64,000 bases of DNA, taken from positions 4,837,991 through 4,901,990 of the forward strand of contig NC_088297.1 in assembly GCF_032854445.1 (NCBI RefSeq), written 5' to 3'. Source of the DNA: Liolophura sinensis (Eukaryota > Mollusca > Polyplacophora > Chitonida > Chitonidae). Position 1 is the stretch's first letter, and each line of letters starts with the position of its first letter. The translations under genes and the position numbers were made by a program. The notes under the pieces are model-generated. The model worked only from the letters and a program-made list of their open reading frames with translations. It ran no database searches and was not told the DNA's origin. Below are positions 43,040 to 55,814 of the stretch, piece by piece.

Positions 43040-45971
43040 CGTCTTTATGTGTGTTAGCATCTGCTGGTAATCACATGTTTTCCAAAGCTTAGGGTTTTTT
43101 TTATCATGGCAAATTAGTTCAGTGCATTACTTTCATAGTGCTTTCTGATTTGACATTCAGTTGGGCCTTGATGCTTGGCCAACTGTATTGCTGTTAGGAA
43201 CAATTTTAGTTTGGAAATTGGTGTTGTTGTTATTTACATGGAACGTCCAATACAACTGACAATGGTCCTGCGAATGTCTGCTTGGCCGAGTACAGATTTT
43301 GTGTGGAAGATGAAATGCACATGTCACGATACACTGTACTTACATGCGTTAATATTAACCAGCAAACACAGGCTGAACACTGTCAGTGAACAATTTAAAT
43401 ATACAAGTATATATGTGTACACACTAGACAGCCTAGTGTTTAAATAGCCGGTAAGTTTGTTACATTAAAGGGAGCCCTATATACCAACGGCTGCGCCCGT
43501 TTGTTGCGAAATACTCTGTTACATACGAACACCTATATATAGGCCACATACTGGCTTCGCTTCGCTGGTATAACAGTAAATAATAACTTTATGTAACCTT
43601 ATAATAAAGATTGTAATAAATGGGATTATATTGCTTACATTGTTTGGGGTCTGATGTATTTTACATATACGTGGCTTCGCGTTCGGGCTAGATGTTATTT
43701 AAGGCATATAATACAATACGTGTAGAAGCAAAGGACGACACCCATTTTCACTGATACACTCTTCTATACGAGATCTGGGTATTTTATACCTCTCGGTATA
43801 ACACATACTTGTATGCACAAAGAGCACTATATATTTGTAGGGTAAAAATAGCTGCCCGTCTTACTGCACAGATGATCCGATATCATTTCGTTACGGCGAG
43901 CTACTTATAGCAAGTTAACATGCACGAAACTGGCTCACCAACTACGAACAGTGGGTTGCTTATTGGTTCTATTCGCGCGCGTGCATTCAGGTCTGTACAT
44001 AGCCTAATGTAAGCCTGCAGCCTGTCTGATGTAGGCCTAGTACCTGTAAAGCTGCCGGGGCTGTTACAGTCAGGTTTCGGGTGCTGTTACAGCTTTCTTT
44101 CGTGAGGGGCCCCAGATTTAAAAAGACAGATTGTATCGAATGGTGGTGTCATGACATACGGCTTGGGTTACCGGCCACGTGTGCGCGTGTGTGGAGGTAC
44201 ATACGCCTGCTTGACAGTCCTTGCTACTATCGCTGCGACTGTGTAAGTCCGGGTTATATACCCCGTGGAGAGTGCGCTAGCTACCGTATATATTTAATGA
44301 ATCGACCCGCCACGGCAGCTGTGTTTATGTTACTCGGCCCGCCTATTATTCAAGCGGGCACCAACAAGAGACTGTGTGTTACACGTATATATGTACATAC
44401 ATACTACAGAACAGTTCACACCGACGGCAAGGTAATCGTGTTAGATTTGCCGGCAAGGTAGTTACGGAATGCATACTGATATAGCATACGGATATTACAG
44501 GCAGCTGATAGAACCAGGCCATATCGACGTAACACTGCTGCCAATGGTTGGAAAATATTCCAGTGGATTCCGAATTATTCACGGACATTCCATTATTTCG
44601 AGCTAATTTAGTGGAATTCCAGAGAATATAAGCCCTCTGTGGGGTATAAGGACTTCTGAATTTCGGAATCTACGTAATATGTGTGGGCGTTACATACCTA
44701 CGTTTGGCATTTATACAGCGGAAGCAAATATACCGCAATGCTTGGGCCAAATGAAGTGGCAATAACGAAATTACATGTATATCAAAAATAGCTCAGCTCT
44801 ACACGGTAACCCAGGTGTGGAACACGTGAATGGCCATTTAGCAATCGTTTCTAACAAGGCCCATTCTTACTCATCCAGGCCATAATAACACGGGAGTCAT
44901 TCAAGCATCACTCGGCGTGTGTAGGTCAGTTAAAATTATTGTTACCAGCTCGCGCCAGATCTAAAAAAAAAAGTATCGAGCAGTATTGTTGTTGTGTCGT
45001 GTAAATATGTGGCAGTGTGTCAGATTTCACATACCTGTGTTTGTACCCTGAGAAGAATGGGCTGGCAGACGGTGTGACCGATAACCTACTGTTAATACCT
45101 GGGAGGTTAGAAGCTGATCTTTCTAACCAACCGCAGCTGGGAGTCACGATACACAGAAGTTCCGAACCCTGCATTTTTTTTTATTTCGTCGGGTTTCTTA
45201 CCATTTCTCCACATCTGGATCTACGTTATATCTCTTGGTGTTCTAACAGGAAGTGGTATAGCCCTCGTGGTACATACAATCCCCCTATCGGTGTCATTGG
45301 AGTGGAGGTATAGCCTACATGCGCTGTTTGAGTCAATCCATTAGGGCGACGAGTGTGTTTCGAAATAACACGGACATTTTTGGGGTGGCATGTTTAACTT
45401 CAGGCAGTAGGCTTAGAAACCAACTCATTGGAGGAACGTCCGAGTGAAGAGTGTTTCGAAATGTGATCCGTTTCTGGAGGAACGCGTATAGTTACGCATA
45501 CGTTTCCTTCCCAGGAAACGGTGAAGGGGCAGTTTGCTACCATTGACGTCCATATTTATTCTTGGAGGACACGTAGAATTTCGTTCCGTTCCAAGGAACT
45601 TTGTGTTGAAACGGGACAGTCACATTGTCACTTCTGATGTCCAATACTCTACCATTGATTGTACTTTCCCATCAAGGCTGATCGTGGAAGTACAGTGCCC
45701 GGAATGAGCTGAGACTTGTGGATCTGTGGATACACATGCGATAGGTTGTTATTCCCTGTGGAGGACAAAAGAAAATAGTACCCCAGAATTGTGGCCCCAT
45801 AATTGTGGGCTTGCTTGCACTTTATCTTGGCACTCATCCACACACCGTGTCAGTGGACTTACCTAAGGGGTCAAGATTTGCGGGTCGTTTGACACACCTG
45901 TACTTGTGGGGTTGTCCCCAAAACCCATTTCCGGGGTTCACTGCTCAACGGTACTGGGTCGCCACAGCGAA
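43040..45971. other. About 2.9 kb, no supported gene; upstream of the FAM167-like exon
   Basis: More GC and CpG than most of the window from about 43900 on. Open frames at 44081-44461 and 45017-45313 have no domain. It may hold promoter and 5' UTR of the next locus, which is inference. Confidence 0.35.
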
Positions 45972-46217
45972 ATGGTGGACCTTCAAGGGGTCCACCTATC
46001 GGCCCCACCCCCCGGGGTGGACCCCTCAAGGTCATTCCAGACTTCCGCTCCAGCTAAGCCCCCCAAACCCCCAAAACCTCCAAAACCTCCAAAACCCCCT
46101 AAACCAGACAATCATAAAATGCCACCAAACGGATTTTCGCACCGCCCGGATTCAGTGCCATGGTCGCAGAGGAAGGCTCGGATGGACAGCGCTCTTGCGT
46201 GGTTGAAGTCAGAAATG
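45972..46217 (+). CDS. First coding exon of a FAM167-like protein (candidate)
   Basis: The ATG at 45972 (GCGAAATGG, a fair Kozak context) opens 82 codons ending in phase 0 at a GTATGT donor. The protein starts MVDLQGVHLSAPPPG, then has five KPP repeats (about residues 31-45). It ends VPWSQRKARMDSALAWLKSEM. Known of the family: FAM167A/B carry a motif of the form DEAIAWLRKEL just before a coiled-coil region; here it is DSALAWLKSEM at the exon end. The match is short and the rest of the gene was not found downstream, so FAM167 is a suggestion only. A second frame over the same bases is a shadow. The KPP repeat comes from a CCCCCAAAACCTCCAAAA minisatellite-like run at about 46057-46102. Confidence 0.42.
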
Positions 46218-46815
46218 GTATGTATATATCTCAATAAAAACGTGAATATTTACAGCACATTTATATTCTAATTCACTGCTATTTCTCTGTTCATTTCGAT
46301 CTGTTCATTTGGAATCCGATGTATTCACGACGTCTGAAATTCTACCACATCTATACAGGCGTAATTGAGGTGTCATGTGAGATGTCATATCATGTAGGGT
46401 TGTTCGTCTTCAGCTTTTGTCCGCCATTTGATATCTGTCATTACATCATAATATCAAACCCTGTTTCCATAGTGTCCATTGTGGTTTAACCCAGCCTGTG
46501 TATTTATTCTCAGTTTGGAATTATGTACTTCTTCAACAATATAGTCCTCTACATTTTGTAGTGAGGACTTTGAGGATCTACATTTATGCAGCATCTATAC
46601 TGGGCCTATATAAAGCCTATTAAACACTGTTTTTAGATAGGGACCTGAGATGCAGGGCCGAATCAAACGCACGAGACTTTGTGTTTTTATTCGTAACAAA
46701 ACGAGACCGTACACACGTCAAGTCTTGTATGTCTTGTCTTGTATGTCACCTCGGGATATTCCCTTCGTACAAACTTAACTTAACTTGTCGTATATAAAGA
46801 GAAGCTCCACTCGTT

Positions 46816-46816
<1 letters not shown>
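46218..46816 (+). other. Start of the intron after the FAM167-like exon; nothing else seen
   Basis: Begins GTATGTATAT. No second exon recognised. Confidence 0.35.

Positions 46817-46877
<61 letters not shown>
46817..46877. repeat. (TA)n microsatellite
   Basis: About 30 uninterrupted TA dinucleotides. Confidence 0.98.
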
Positions 46878-46880
<3 letters not shown>

Positions 46881-48247
46881 ATTAAGCGTGAACGCTTCTA
46901 TATCTAAGGGAATCTACTAACCTTTGTTCTATTGACGTTTTTTCTTACTTATTGCCTCTTATATACGCTATAACGTCATCTGGGCGGGAGATAGGTGCCT
47001 CGGTTGATGCTTCTTCTGATAGAACACTATGATACACGGGTTAACCACCGATATGCCTTGGTGGGGGGGTGGGGGGTGACAGTATGTTTGCATTATGCTG
47101 CAAATAAAACCTCCTAACAACACGAAAGTAAAAGTACCTTTCACTGTTCACTATTCCTATACGTTATGAAACCTGTGAGCTATTTAGATAACTGCAACAT
47201 GGGGATTAACATCAGAGCAGCGACGATAGTGGGATAGGCCTGGTTGTCAAATGGTCCACATCCAGCCTCTAACGTATAATCTTTCGCTGGCCGAGCGGTT
47301 AAAAGTGTTCTTCTTACATACAAACACTCAGTAGAAGTGAATGTGTTTTTTAAATTCAACTCCATCTCGTTGGCAAGTTGCTTTTAATCACGTTGTTTTC
47401 CGGGGTTTTTTTTCGGGTGATATGCAGTGGTTATTCCAGGTCTCCGACTCGTGTTTCCCAATCGTTATCTCTACCAAAGTCGTGTCATGAGTCAGGCGTA
47501 AATAACACCAACCAAATAACCAAACAAAGCCTTTAGCAATATAACTGTGGATGCAATAGGGTGGCCTGATAGTTAGATACTCTGTGCCTTATATCTAACA
47601 TGAGAATGTTGCATCAAAGCGAAGCGTACCTCTATAAACAGGATACGTTTTAGTTGTTATGAAAAATGTGTGTCACACAGAATAGTTGAGAAGAAATTAA
47701 GAATTTAGTGTTTAACGGGATACACTGGAAATACGATGGAATCGATGGAAATACATAGTGGTCGAAATCGATAAAATAGTACGGTGGTGAATCCTTGACA
47801 CGCCCTGTACAGGTATCTATAAAGGCTGTATACATACATATGTAAGTGCATTAACAGGCTATAAGGCGTATGTTAAAATATGCCGGCTATAGCCACAGCT
47901 GTTACAAGAAGACGGTATATAGTGTGTTGTGGCTATATTACTCCCGTTCCAAATCCCACAAAGCACGCCGTGTCGTATAAGCTCACACAGGGCATCGACA
48001 TCCCTATTGAGAATCAATTAAACCCACAGCAGAGCATCATCTGTACGTGTTTAGCTTCGCTTAATTCTCACCTGAGGTCACTTTGATACAGCAGGTATAT
48101 TGTTCGGCATTTTTTGCTTTGAAATATGCGATATCACGGTTCACCATTGCTAATTTTCGTGAGAAAGTTCGTCAGGAATTTGCTACAGAATGATTATGAA
48201 ACCACGGAAGAATATGTGTAGGCTTTTCTATGTAATATTCTTCGTGC
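46878..48247. other. About 1.4 kb, no supported gene
   Basis: A tRNA-like A-box segment, TGGCCGAGCGGTTAAAAG at about 47287, is not followed by a tRNA body. A GC run (GGTGGGGGGGTGGGGGG) lies near 47060. Confidence 0.35.
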
Positions 48248-48282
48248 AAATGATTTTCTTTTTTTTTCTTTTTTTCTTTTTT
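48248..48282. repeat. T/C-rich tract
   Basis: TTTTC repeats, 35 bp. Confidence 0.8.
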
Positions 48283-48359
48283 TTGTTCTGGAACGTGGAA
48301 TAATAATCCACCGATAATTGGGTCAGTTTGATACGCATTGGTTTGGGTAGTCGTGTCGT

Positions 48360-48490
48360 GTAAGTTGCTACTATTTAAAACATTTACATAAATAAAACCC
48401 CTAACTGAGGTAAACTGACAAGAAGACATATTTCACCGTTTAAGTGTGGTCACTAGCCAACTATCACACTGTCGTCGACGCTCTGGTTTT
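48360..48490 (+). repeat. Dispersed repeat family R4
   Basis: CATTTACATAAATAAAACCC, CTGAGGTAAACTGACAAGAA, CATATTTCACCG and CTATCACACTGTCG match 60595-60750 block for block. Confidence 0.65.
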
Positions 48491-48519
48491 ACTCTCTATG
48501 CTGTGCATCTTTTACATCG

Positions 48520-49475
48520 GACCTATATCCAGTCAGTCAGATAGTCAGTCAGTCAGACATCTACCACCCAGCTAGGCATCATAAATCAACCACTCAAACA
48601 GTCAGCAGGTAATTCAATCAACCAGGTATACATCCCATACTGTCAACCAGTCATTGTACTGGTCAGTTAGGCATTCACTCAGCCAGTCAGTCAGTCAGTT
48701 TGTCAGTAAATTAGGCCATTCACCACGTCAGCTTACAACCAGTTCTGTGTATGCCAATTAGTCCATCAGTTAGTTAGTCAACTGGTAACTCAATTAGTCA
48801 GACAGTTAATCTGTTAGTGAGGCCATTCACATTGTCAGCTTACAACCAGTTCTGTGTATGTCAATTAGCCCATGAGTTAGTTAGTCAACAGGTAACTCAA
48901 TTAGTCAGACTGTTAGTCTGTTAGTCAGGCCATTCACCACGTCACCTTACAACCAGTCGTGTGTATGACATTAGTCAGTCAGTTAGTTAGTTAGTCAACT
49001 GGTAAGTCAGTCAGTCAGTCACTTATTTTGTCATTCATGCCATGTCATACCAAGAGAGTGTGTGTGTCCTGTCAATCACTCGGTTGGTTTGTCAGTTAGT
49101 TATTCAGATATAAGTCAGTCATTTGGTCAGTCAGTCAGTTTGTCTGTAAATTAGGCCATTTACACTGTCAGCTTACAACCAGTTCTGTGTATGTCAGTTA
49201 GTCAGTCAGTAAGTTAGTTAGTCAAATGATAAGTTAATTAGTCAGACAGTTAGTCTGTTAGTCGGGCCATTGACATTGTCAGTTTACAACCAGTTAATCA
49301 ACTATTTAGTCAGTTAGTCAGTCAGTTATTATGTCATTCATGCCATGTACGCCAGTCAGTTGGTTAGTCAGGTAGTTAATTATTTAATCTGTCAGTCAGG
49401 CTGCGCACCATGTCAGCTTATCAACCAACCAGATTGTCAGTCAGTAAGTCATCAGCCACCAATCAGTACAGTCAG
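48520..49475. repeat. GTCA/GTTA-rich array with a 107-bp higher-order unit
   Basis: Short TCAG/TTAG repeats are organised in longer units starting AGGCCATTCAC at 48713, 48820 and 48927 (107 bp apart), with related starts near 49153 and 49263. Each unit contains GTCAGCTTACAACCAGTTCT. Confidence 0.9.
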
Positions 49476-49483
49476 TGTAAGTA

Positions 49484-49672
49484 TTTTCATTTGGCATGCC
49501 AAAAGTCGTTGGACAAAACCTCACCATGGCCATCATCCCATGTACCAGCGAATCTCACCATTACGACAACCACCGGGTGTACGTACGATGTAACGCCGGT
49601 TTATGTCTGAAGTATCTTCTACTTGACTGTGTGGACGCCGTGGACATTCGACAAAGATTCTACAAAGTAATT
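49484..49672 (+). CDS. Unassigned open frame, possible exon
   Basis: Reads MPKVVGQNLTMAIIPC, then YDNHRVYVRCNAGLCLKYLL and DCVDAVDIRQRFYK, followed by a GTAATT donor-like site. Composition is balanced, with four cysteines and an NLT sequon. It sits directly between the GTCA array and a SINE-A. No domain recognised. Confidence 0.2.
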
Positions 49673-49690
49673 CGATTTATCAGTTGCTAG

Positions 49691-49837
49691 ACATCGTTCA
49701 TTTATTTATTTATTTGATTGGTCTTTTGCACCGTACTCAAGAATATTTCATTTATACGACGGCGGCCGGTATTATGGTGGGAGGAAACTGGACAGAGTAC
49801 GAGGGAAACCCACGACCATCCGCCATACATCGTCCAT
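49691..49837 (-). mobile_element. SINE-A, truncated, antisense, with target-site duplication
   Basis: Flanked by ACATCGTTCAT (49691-49701) and ACATCGTCCAT (49827-49837). Contains TTTATTTATTTGATTGGTCT, ATATTTCATTTATACGACGG and GGAAACCCACGACCATCCGC. Confidence 0.92.
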
Positions 49838-50054
49838 GATCTTCCTCTTATTCACGACTCAAAGTTCTACATCCAAAAATATAGGTTCTAAACATTATTA
49901 TATACAGTTTTGAACATTGTATATTTTTAAAATACTCCAATGCAGTCTACGAATCGTTATCTTAAGGTTCCGTTTTCTGGTTTGAGTTTGAAAGTTCCCA
50001 TTATCTCGACGAAAACCATTTACTGTTTTCCTCTTGTACACATGTTCTCGCCAT
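49838..50054. other. No recognisable feature
   Basis: AT-rich; nothing seen. Confidence 0.35.
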
Positions 50055-50105
50055 GATATGGCAGCAATACTGACGATGTAGTGTTAGGCGATAATCATTC
50101 ATTTA
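50055..50105 (+). repeat. Tail fragment of the third SINE-like family, diverged
   Basis: GATATGGCAGCAATACTGAC and GTGTTAGGCGATAATCATTC; compare 22610-22672. Confidence 0.5.
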
Positions 50106-50524
50106 TTTCCGTCGTGGAAGCCTAGTACACTTAAGTACCAAATATACTAAAACATTTATCAAAATAAGTAAACACAGCGGGCAACAGCCGAACATGCGCT
50201 TTAGAGATAAGTCAGCGTTAATTTGACCGAGTTCCAAGACAGCTTCTCGGTTCCTTGCACGTGTATGGTTGGAACTAAACGCTGGACTGAATCATTGCGA
50301 ATACACAACATGTGTACAGCGTGACGGCTGTTTACTTCGAGCACATGTGATCCTCAGTTACGTGGCGAGTACCGTCATGGATGTGTGTAACGTCATGGAT
50401 GTGTGTATATTTAGGTGTATTACCATCAGATGTATAAATACACAGTTCTAACACATAGTAGCAGACGTTAGACAGAGCCAACTTGTTTCTATGTATATAT
50501 CAACTATGCATGACGGATTCGCTG

Positions 50525-50660
50525 TTTTTGTGTGTATCTGTCTGTATGTATATCTGTCTGTGTGTGTATATCTGTCTGTGTGTATATCTGTCTGTGTGCA
50601 TATCTATCTGTCTGTATATCTGTCTGTGTGTATATTTATGTTTGTATGTCCGTATGTGTC
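50525..50660. repeat. TGTCTGTGTGTATATC short tandem repeat
   Basis: About eight 12-16 bp units. The three overlapping frames through it are all repeat translations at their start. Confidence 0.9.
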
Positions 50661-50661
50661 A

Positions 50662-50837
50662 TTTTCCCCACAACTGTTCATCGAATCGACTTCCCATTTG
50701 CCGGGGAATTTCTGGAAACTGAGGGAAAATCAGTTTTCAGTACAGAAGACCCTTCATACATCAGATCTCCAGAAGGGCTCTCTGAAAGTATAACAGTTTC
50801 TGACATGTATTTCATGAAGAATGAATCTATCCGATGA
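50662..50837 (+). CDS. Unassigned open frame, possible terminal exon
   Basis: After the microsatellite one frame reads FPTTVHRIDFPFAGEFLE, then STEDPSYIRSPEGLSESITV and SDMYFMKNESIR to a TGA. Acidic, Ser-rich, ordinary protein composition, but no recognised domain and no clear acceptor. Confidence 0.2.
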
Positions 50838-50892
50838 GCAAATAAGTAATATAGCGGTATGTTTCAATACCGTGGTTTCATTGCCTATCGTA

Positions 50893-51025
50893 ATGTTTAT
50901 TTAGAATGCTCAATAACATTTCACTTATACGGCGGCGACCAGCAGACCTTCCCGGAGAGGAACCCAGCATGAGCTGGGTTTGAACTCACAGCGTTGCCAT
51001 TGGTGAGAGGCTCATGGATCATTGC
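50893..51025 (-). mobile_element. SINE-A, antisense, with internal deletion
   Basis: Tail part (ACATTTCACTTATACGGCGG) joins directly to the body and head (CAGCATGAGCTGGGTTTGAA, CATTGGTGAGAGGCTC). About 70 bp of the middle are lost. Confidence 0.85.
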
Positions 51026-51173
51026 ACCTATCATTATAACTTTTCCACAATGAACATCACAAATGATAATTTTGAGTTATACGTTGCTAATCAAGCCACT
51101 CAGGATGATCTTAATTCCGACCAAGGTATCTTTAACAACAAATTAAGTAACAGAACATTTGCTGCACATGACC

Positions 51174-51231
51174 CGACCCCCCACCCCCCACCAACCACCC
51201 CCCACCCCCCACCCCCACCCCCCACCTCCAC
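51174..51231. repeat. CCCCCACC-rich simple repeat
   Basis: C-rich strand interrupted by A; 58 bp. Confidence 0.9.
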
Positions 51232-52799
51232 AGCTGATGCATTTATATAATACAGGTCGTCTAGCCCGTATATTTTTTCATGGTGCCGTCTTATTTTACG
51301 TTCGGTGTGTTTTCAGGTTAGGCCTACAAGGTTACTTCTGCGCGAAAAAAAAAAACACACACCCACAAAATATCCAAATGTTTACGCTTACGCAATGGGC
51401 CGATAAGAGAAGTACTGACTTCATATTTTTTGTATTACATGTAAATTTGGCATCAGTCCAAGCCCTGAGTATTGCCAGCTAAGTCATGCTGCACGATCCT
51501 ATCCATGCTGTCGGTCTATACATGTCGGTGCGCTGGATATATATGTATATATATATATAGATTATGCGCATGGTCTTGAAACGTAAACAGGGCTTAGAAA
51601 AAAAAGATAACTGTATACAGCATGTATCAGTGTGATGAGTGATCAGCTTGGAAACAGTGACTAATCGAAAACTGACCTCGCCACAAAACACGTTCAGTAT
51701 TAGAAGTACATGTAATTGTAAATACAAACTGTGCATAGGGGGCCTACCGGAAGTGTGTATGTTTGCAATCAAATAAGACAGCAAAAACGGTTATAATCCA
51801 CAATTCACGAGCTATCGAAAAAAAAACGCAGAAGTTTTGTCATTATAGACTTTTGTATACGTTACAGAGACAAAGAAAAGCCTAATGATCTGTTTTGCAT
51901 GATTAAAAAAAGGATGATGGATAGAATAATGTAGAGTGTATATTTGGATGTGGCTATTTTGAACCCAATTTATGAAATCTTACAGATACGATGCAATTGG
52001 AAAACTGCGTATATATGTGTATAGCGTAATATAGTACCCTTAATATAACCTACGGCATATTGGGTAGGTATAAATATAGTAACAGGGGCAATTGGTAGTG
52101 TCCTTGAGAAAAAATTCTTAATTAGGTCGTTTGACTAGATCCACTAAGAAACAGTACCTAGGGCTTTGGAGTCGTTTGCACGGGTGAGCCTGTTTTGAGT
52201 TTCGTCAAGAGTATTTTAGGTTCGATTGTTTAAGTGAAAATCTACTCTTCTTTATTCTTTAGAATGAATGTTACATGGATTATATATTCCTGGGATATTT
52301 GTATAAAGTGTAAAGAGGTCTTGTCATTAAAAACAATAAGTCAAAAGGGTCTGCCGCACTCACAACGTTCATACACTGCGGACAATGTACAATCAATTGC
52401 TCTCTGTATAAGTGTTAAGCTTGCATTCCTGTGTGGGAATTCTTAACATTATTGTAACATACTTAACAACGCTAGCCATTAACGGGTCAGCGGACTGACA
52501 TTGGCTGAGGTATGATTAGATGAACGCGATAAGAAAGAAAACTCTTCATTTTAATATTCTGGCTCGAGTTCAGATCTGAGGTAAAATATGCTTGGTAGCA
52601 CAAGAATATCACTAATGACAAATTAACTCATCGTATCTACGCGCTCAAAAGCTAAGGAGAGCTCAGAATGTGTTCATTGCGGCAACGTCTATTGAGAGTC
52701 CAAATTTTTGTCAAATTAAATCTGCAAGAATAACTGTAGTAATCTGACAGGTATACATTGGCAAATTAAATCTTGAAGATTGTTTTTAATCAGGTTCTG
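51232..52799. other. About 1.6 kb, nothing supported
   Basis: A short (TA)n lies at about 51536-51560. No exon recognised. Confidence 0.35.
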
Positions 52800-52914
52800 A
52801 ATGAATGAAGGCTTGGGTTTTTACGTCGTAGAAGGTTTTTAGTTATTTGACGACGACTATAGTCACTGGGTGGGTGGGCGGGCATGTACTGCGACTTCTT
52901 GTAGCAGAGCGAGT
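52800..52914 (-). mobile_element. SINE-B 3' fragment, antisense, decayed
   Basis: GAATGAATGAAGGCTTGGGT, TTACGTCGTAGAAGG and TTATTTGACGACGACTA are the reversed SINE-B tail. The rest is diverged or was interrupted by the SINE-A that follows. Confidence 0.65.
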
Positions 52915-53206
52915 TCAAATCAGTTTCTGGGGGCCTCCGTGGCTCAGTTGGTTAGCGCGCTAGCGCAGCGTAATGACCCAGGAGTCTCCCACCAATGCGG
53001 TCGCTGTGAGTTCAACTCCAGCTCATGCTGGCTTCCTCTCCGGCCGTACGTGGGAAGGTGTGTCAGCAACCTGCGGATGGTCGTGGGTTTCCCCCGGGCT
53101 GTGCCCGGTTTCCATCCACCATAATGCTGGCCGCCGTCGTATAAGTGAAATATTCTTGAGTACGGCGTGAAACACCAATCAAGTAAATAAATAAATCAAA
53201 TCAGTT
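52915..53206 (+). mobile_element. SINE-A, full length, with 11-bp target-site duplication
   Basis: Flanked by TCAAATCAGTT at 52915-52925 and 53196-53206. Complete from GGGGGCCTCCGTGGCTCAGT to AAGTAAATAAATAAATC. With 15218-15505 it defines the family consensus. Confidence 0.96.
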
Positions 53207-54693
53207 ACTGATGGGTACTTATTTCGGAGTTTCGGTGGGTTTATATATAGCATGGTAAAGTACTCATTGTTAAGACTGGTGTCTCGATACACAGCAAGTC
53301 TAACGTTAACAACACAGGGGCCTGAAGGTTAATCCCTGGGGCAATATTTGTGGTTTCCTAGCCGCAGGTATAGCTAGGCTTAACATCTATCTTATGTCAT
53401 TAACACCTTAACGTACACACTTAACCTTGACTCTGTAGCCCTGGCCAAAACTTTAACAAACCTGGACTTTGTGATGAAATTGGGCTGAGCGGGATTTTTT
53501 TCACCTCGCTATTTTTGTCCGTACAAGACGTACAATGTTAACCCTCAGGCGGTGTTAATTTCGATTTACCTGGACAGAGACATGCACAGCGGTTTGCTTG
53601 GATACGATGATGGCCTAGATCTAAGTACTTACCTGTCTGAACAAACGGATAATATTGAACAGTCAGGATATGTAGGTCAATTTACGTAAAGAGTACACAG
53701 GTGTTTTGTTAAAGCGAATTTCAGTGAAGCCATTGTTTTGTTTTTGTTTTGAGTTTTTTTTTCTGCATACATGGCATTTGAGTCTTTATTCATGCAATAC
53801 ATATTGACATCAACATGTCAGATTTTGCTCCTGACACTTGAGCTGTACGTATAAATTTCTACCCAATAAGTTTAAGTGTGAAATGGGTCTATTGCTCTTC
53901 TTCTATTTTTATTTTTCTTCTATAACTAATGACGAATTCATTGGTCTTCTCTACCCACAAAGGGCCTATCAGTTATTCTGTCAGTAATGGAGGACCTGGC
54001 CCAACCCCTCATCATGACATGACTTTAAAGAGAATGCATTGCACCAGAAGGTCATATTATGATATGCTGCATCTAAAATTGTAGACATTTTACCCAATTT
54101 TTTTTTTTTTTTTGCAACTAAGTCGTTACCATTTCTATTTGTTTAGTTAGTGTGAGCATGAAAATCTTCATTAATTGTATGAGGCAACAGATCAAGGCAA
54201 CAAATCTAGGCAACATATCGTAATACAATACGTTTTGGTCCTTACATGGTATAGTTGTATCTCAAGGGTGCAAATATGGCCAGAAGACATAAAATACACG
54301 TATTTTGACATCTGTCAACCTTTTTTTCGATCTTTTCAAAATTATATCCAAATGTTCATCACATATAGCAAACGTAATTCAAAGCTCATTCCACAATTTA
54401 ACAGATAAATTTTCAACGGAGCATGAAAAACTTTGTATAATAAGTTTGTTGGCTTTCACGCAAGGGGAAGGTCAGCTATTGAGTACTAATCCAAGGGGTC
54501 AAGCAGTGCTACAGATAATTTTAGGGGTAGTGCGGTACTCTCTATTTTTCACAAGAGGGAGTACTGGGTAAGCCTACCGCAGTACAGATTGTTTGAAAAT
54601 CCCCAGCAATACCTGGAAAGTGTGAAGTTGATTGAGTGAAGAGGGTTTAGAAAATCGAAAGATATACATGTGAAAACGTATGAATACACGTAG
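53207..54693. other. About 1.5 kb, nothing supported
   Basis: T tract near 54098-54113. No exon recognised. Confidence 0.35.
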
Positions 54694-55808
54694 AGGCCTG
54701 CATAGCGACTACCGGTACACAGATTCTTGTAGTTACATATATGACTACATAGACCTACCGGTACAGAGATTCTTGTAGTTACATATAGGCCTACATAGAC
54801 CTACCAGTACAGAGATTCTTGTAGTTACATATAGGCCTACATAGACCTACCAGTACAGAGATTCTTGTAGTTACATATAGGACTACATAGACCTACCAGT
54901 ACAGAGATTCTTGTAGTTACATATAGGACTACATAGACCTACCGGTACAGAGATTCTTGTTGTTACATATAGGACTACATAGACCTACCAGTGCAGAGAT
55001 TCTTGTAGTTACATATAGGCCTACATAGACCTGCCAGTACAGAGATTCTTGTAGTTACATATAGGACTACATAGACCTACCGGTACACAGATTCTTGTAG
55101 TTACATATAGTACCACATAGACACACCGGTACAGAGATTCTTGTAGTTACATATGGGCCTACATAGACCTACCGGTACAGAGATTCTTGTAGTTACATAT
55201 AGGCCTACACAGACCTACTGGTACAGAGATTCTTTTAGTTACATATAGGACTACATAGACCTACCGGTACAGAGATTCTTGTAGTTACATATAGGACTAC
55301 ATAGGCCTACTGGTACAGAGATTCTTGTAGTTACATATAGGACTACATAGACCTACCAGTGCAGAGATTCTTGTAGTTACATATAGGCCTACATAGACCT
55401 ACCGGTACACAGATTCTTGTAGTTACATATAGTACTACACAGACACACCGGTACAGAGATTCTTGTAGTTACATATAGGCCTACACAGACCTACTGGTAC
55501 AGAGATTCTTGTAGTTACATATAGGCCTACACAGACCTACTGGTACAGAGATTCTTGTAGTTACATATAGGACTACATAGACCTACCGGTACACAGATTC
55601 TTGTTGTTACATACAGGACTACATAGACCTACCAGTGCAGAGATTCTTGTAGTTACATATAGGACTACATAGACCTACCGGTACAGAGATTCTTGTAGTT
55701 ACATATAGGACTACATAGGCCTACTGGTACAGAGATTCTTGTAGTTACATATAGGACTACATAGACCTACCAGTACAGAGATTCTTGTAGTCACATATAT
55801 AGGACTAA
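54694..55808. repeat. 46-bp satellite, about 24 copies, with a marked 7-unit spacing
   Basis: Units read CTACCGGTACAGAGATTCTT, then GTAGTTACATATAGGACTAC and ATAGAC; period 46 bp. A rare variant pair (CGGTACACAG then AGTAC-ACA-AGACACACCGG) occurs at 55081 and 55403, exactly seven units apart, which points to block duplication. Confidence 0.96.
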
Positions 55809-55814
55809 AAGTAG

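Noticed and set aside
44081-44461. 126-codon frame in a GC-richer stretch
   Set aside because: No ATG at its start and no domain; GC-rich DNA has fewer stops, so chance is likely.
47276-47325. tRNA-like TGGCCGAGCGGTTAAAAG
   Set aside because: Only an A-box-like segment; no anticodon arm, B box or acceptor stem follows.
51159-51482. Pro/His-rich frame
   Set aside because: Generated by the C-rich simple repeat at 51174-51231.
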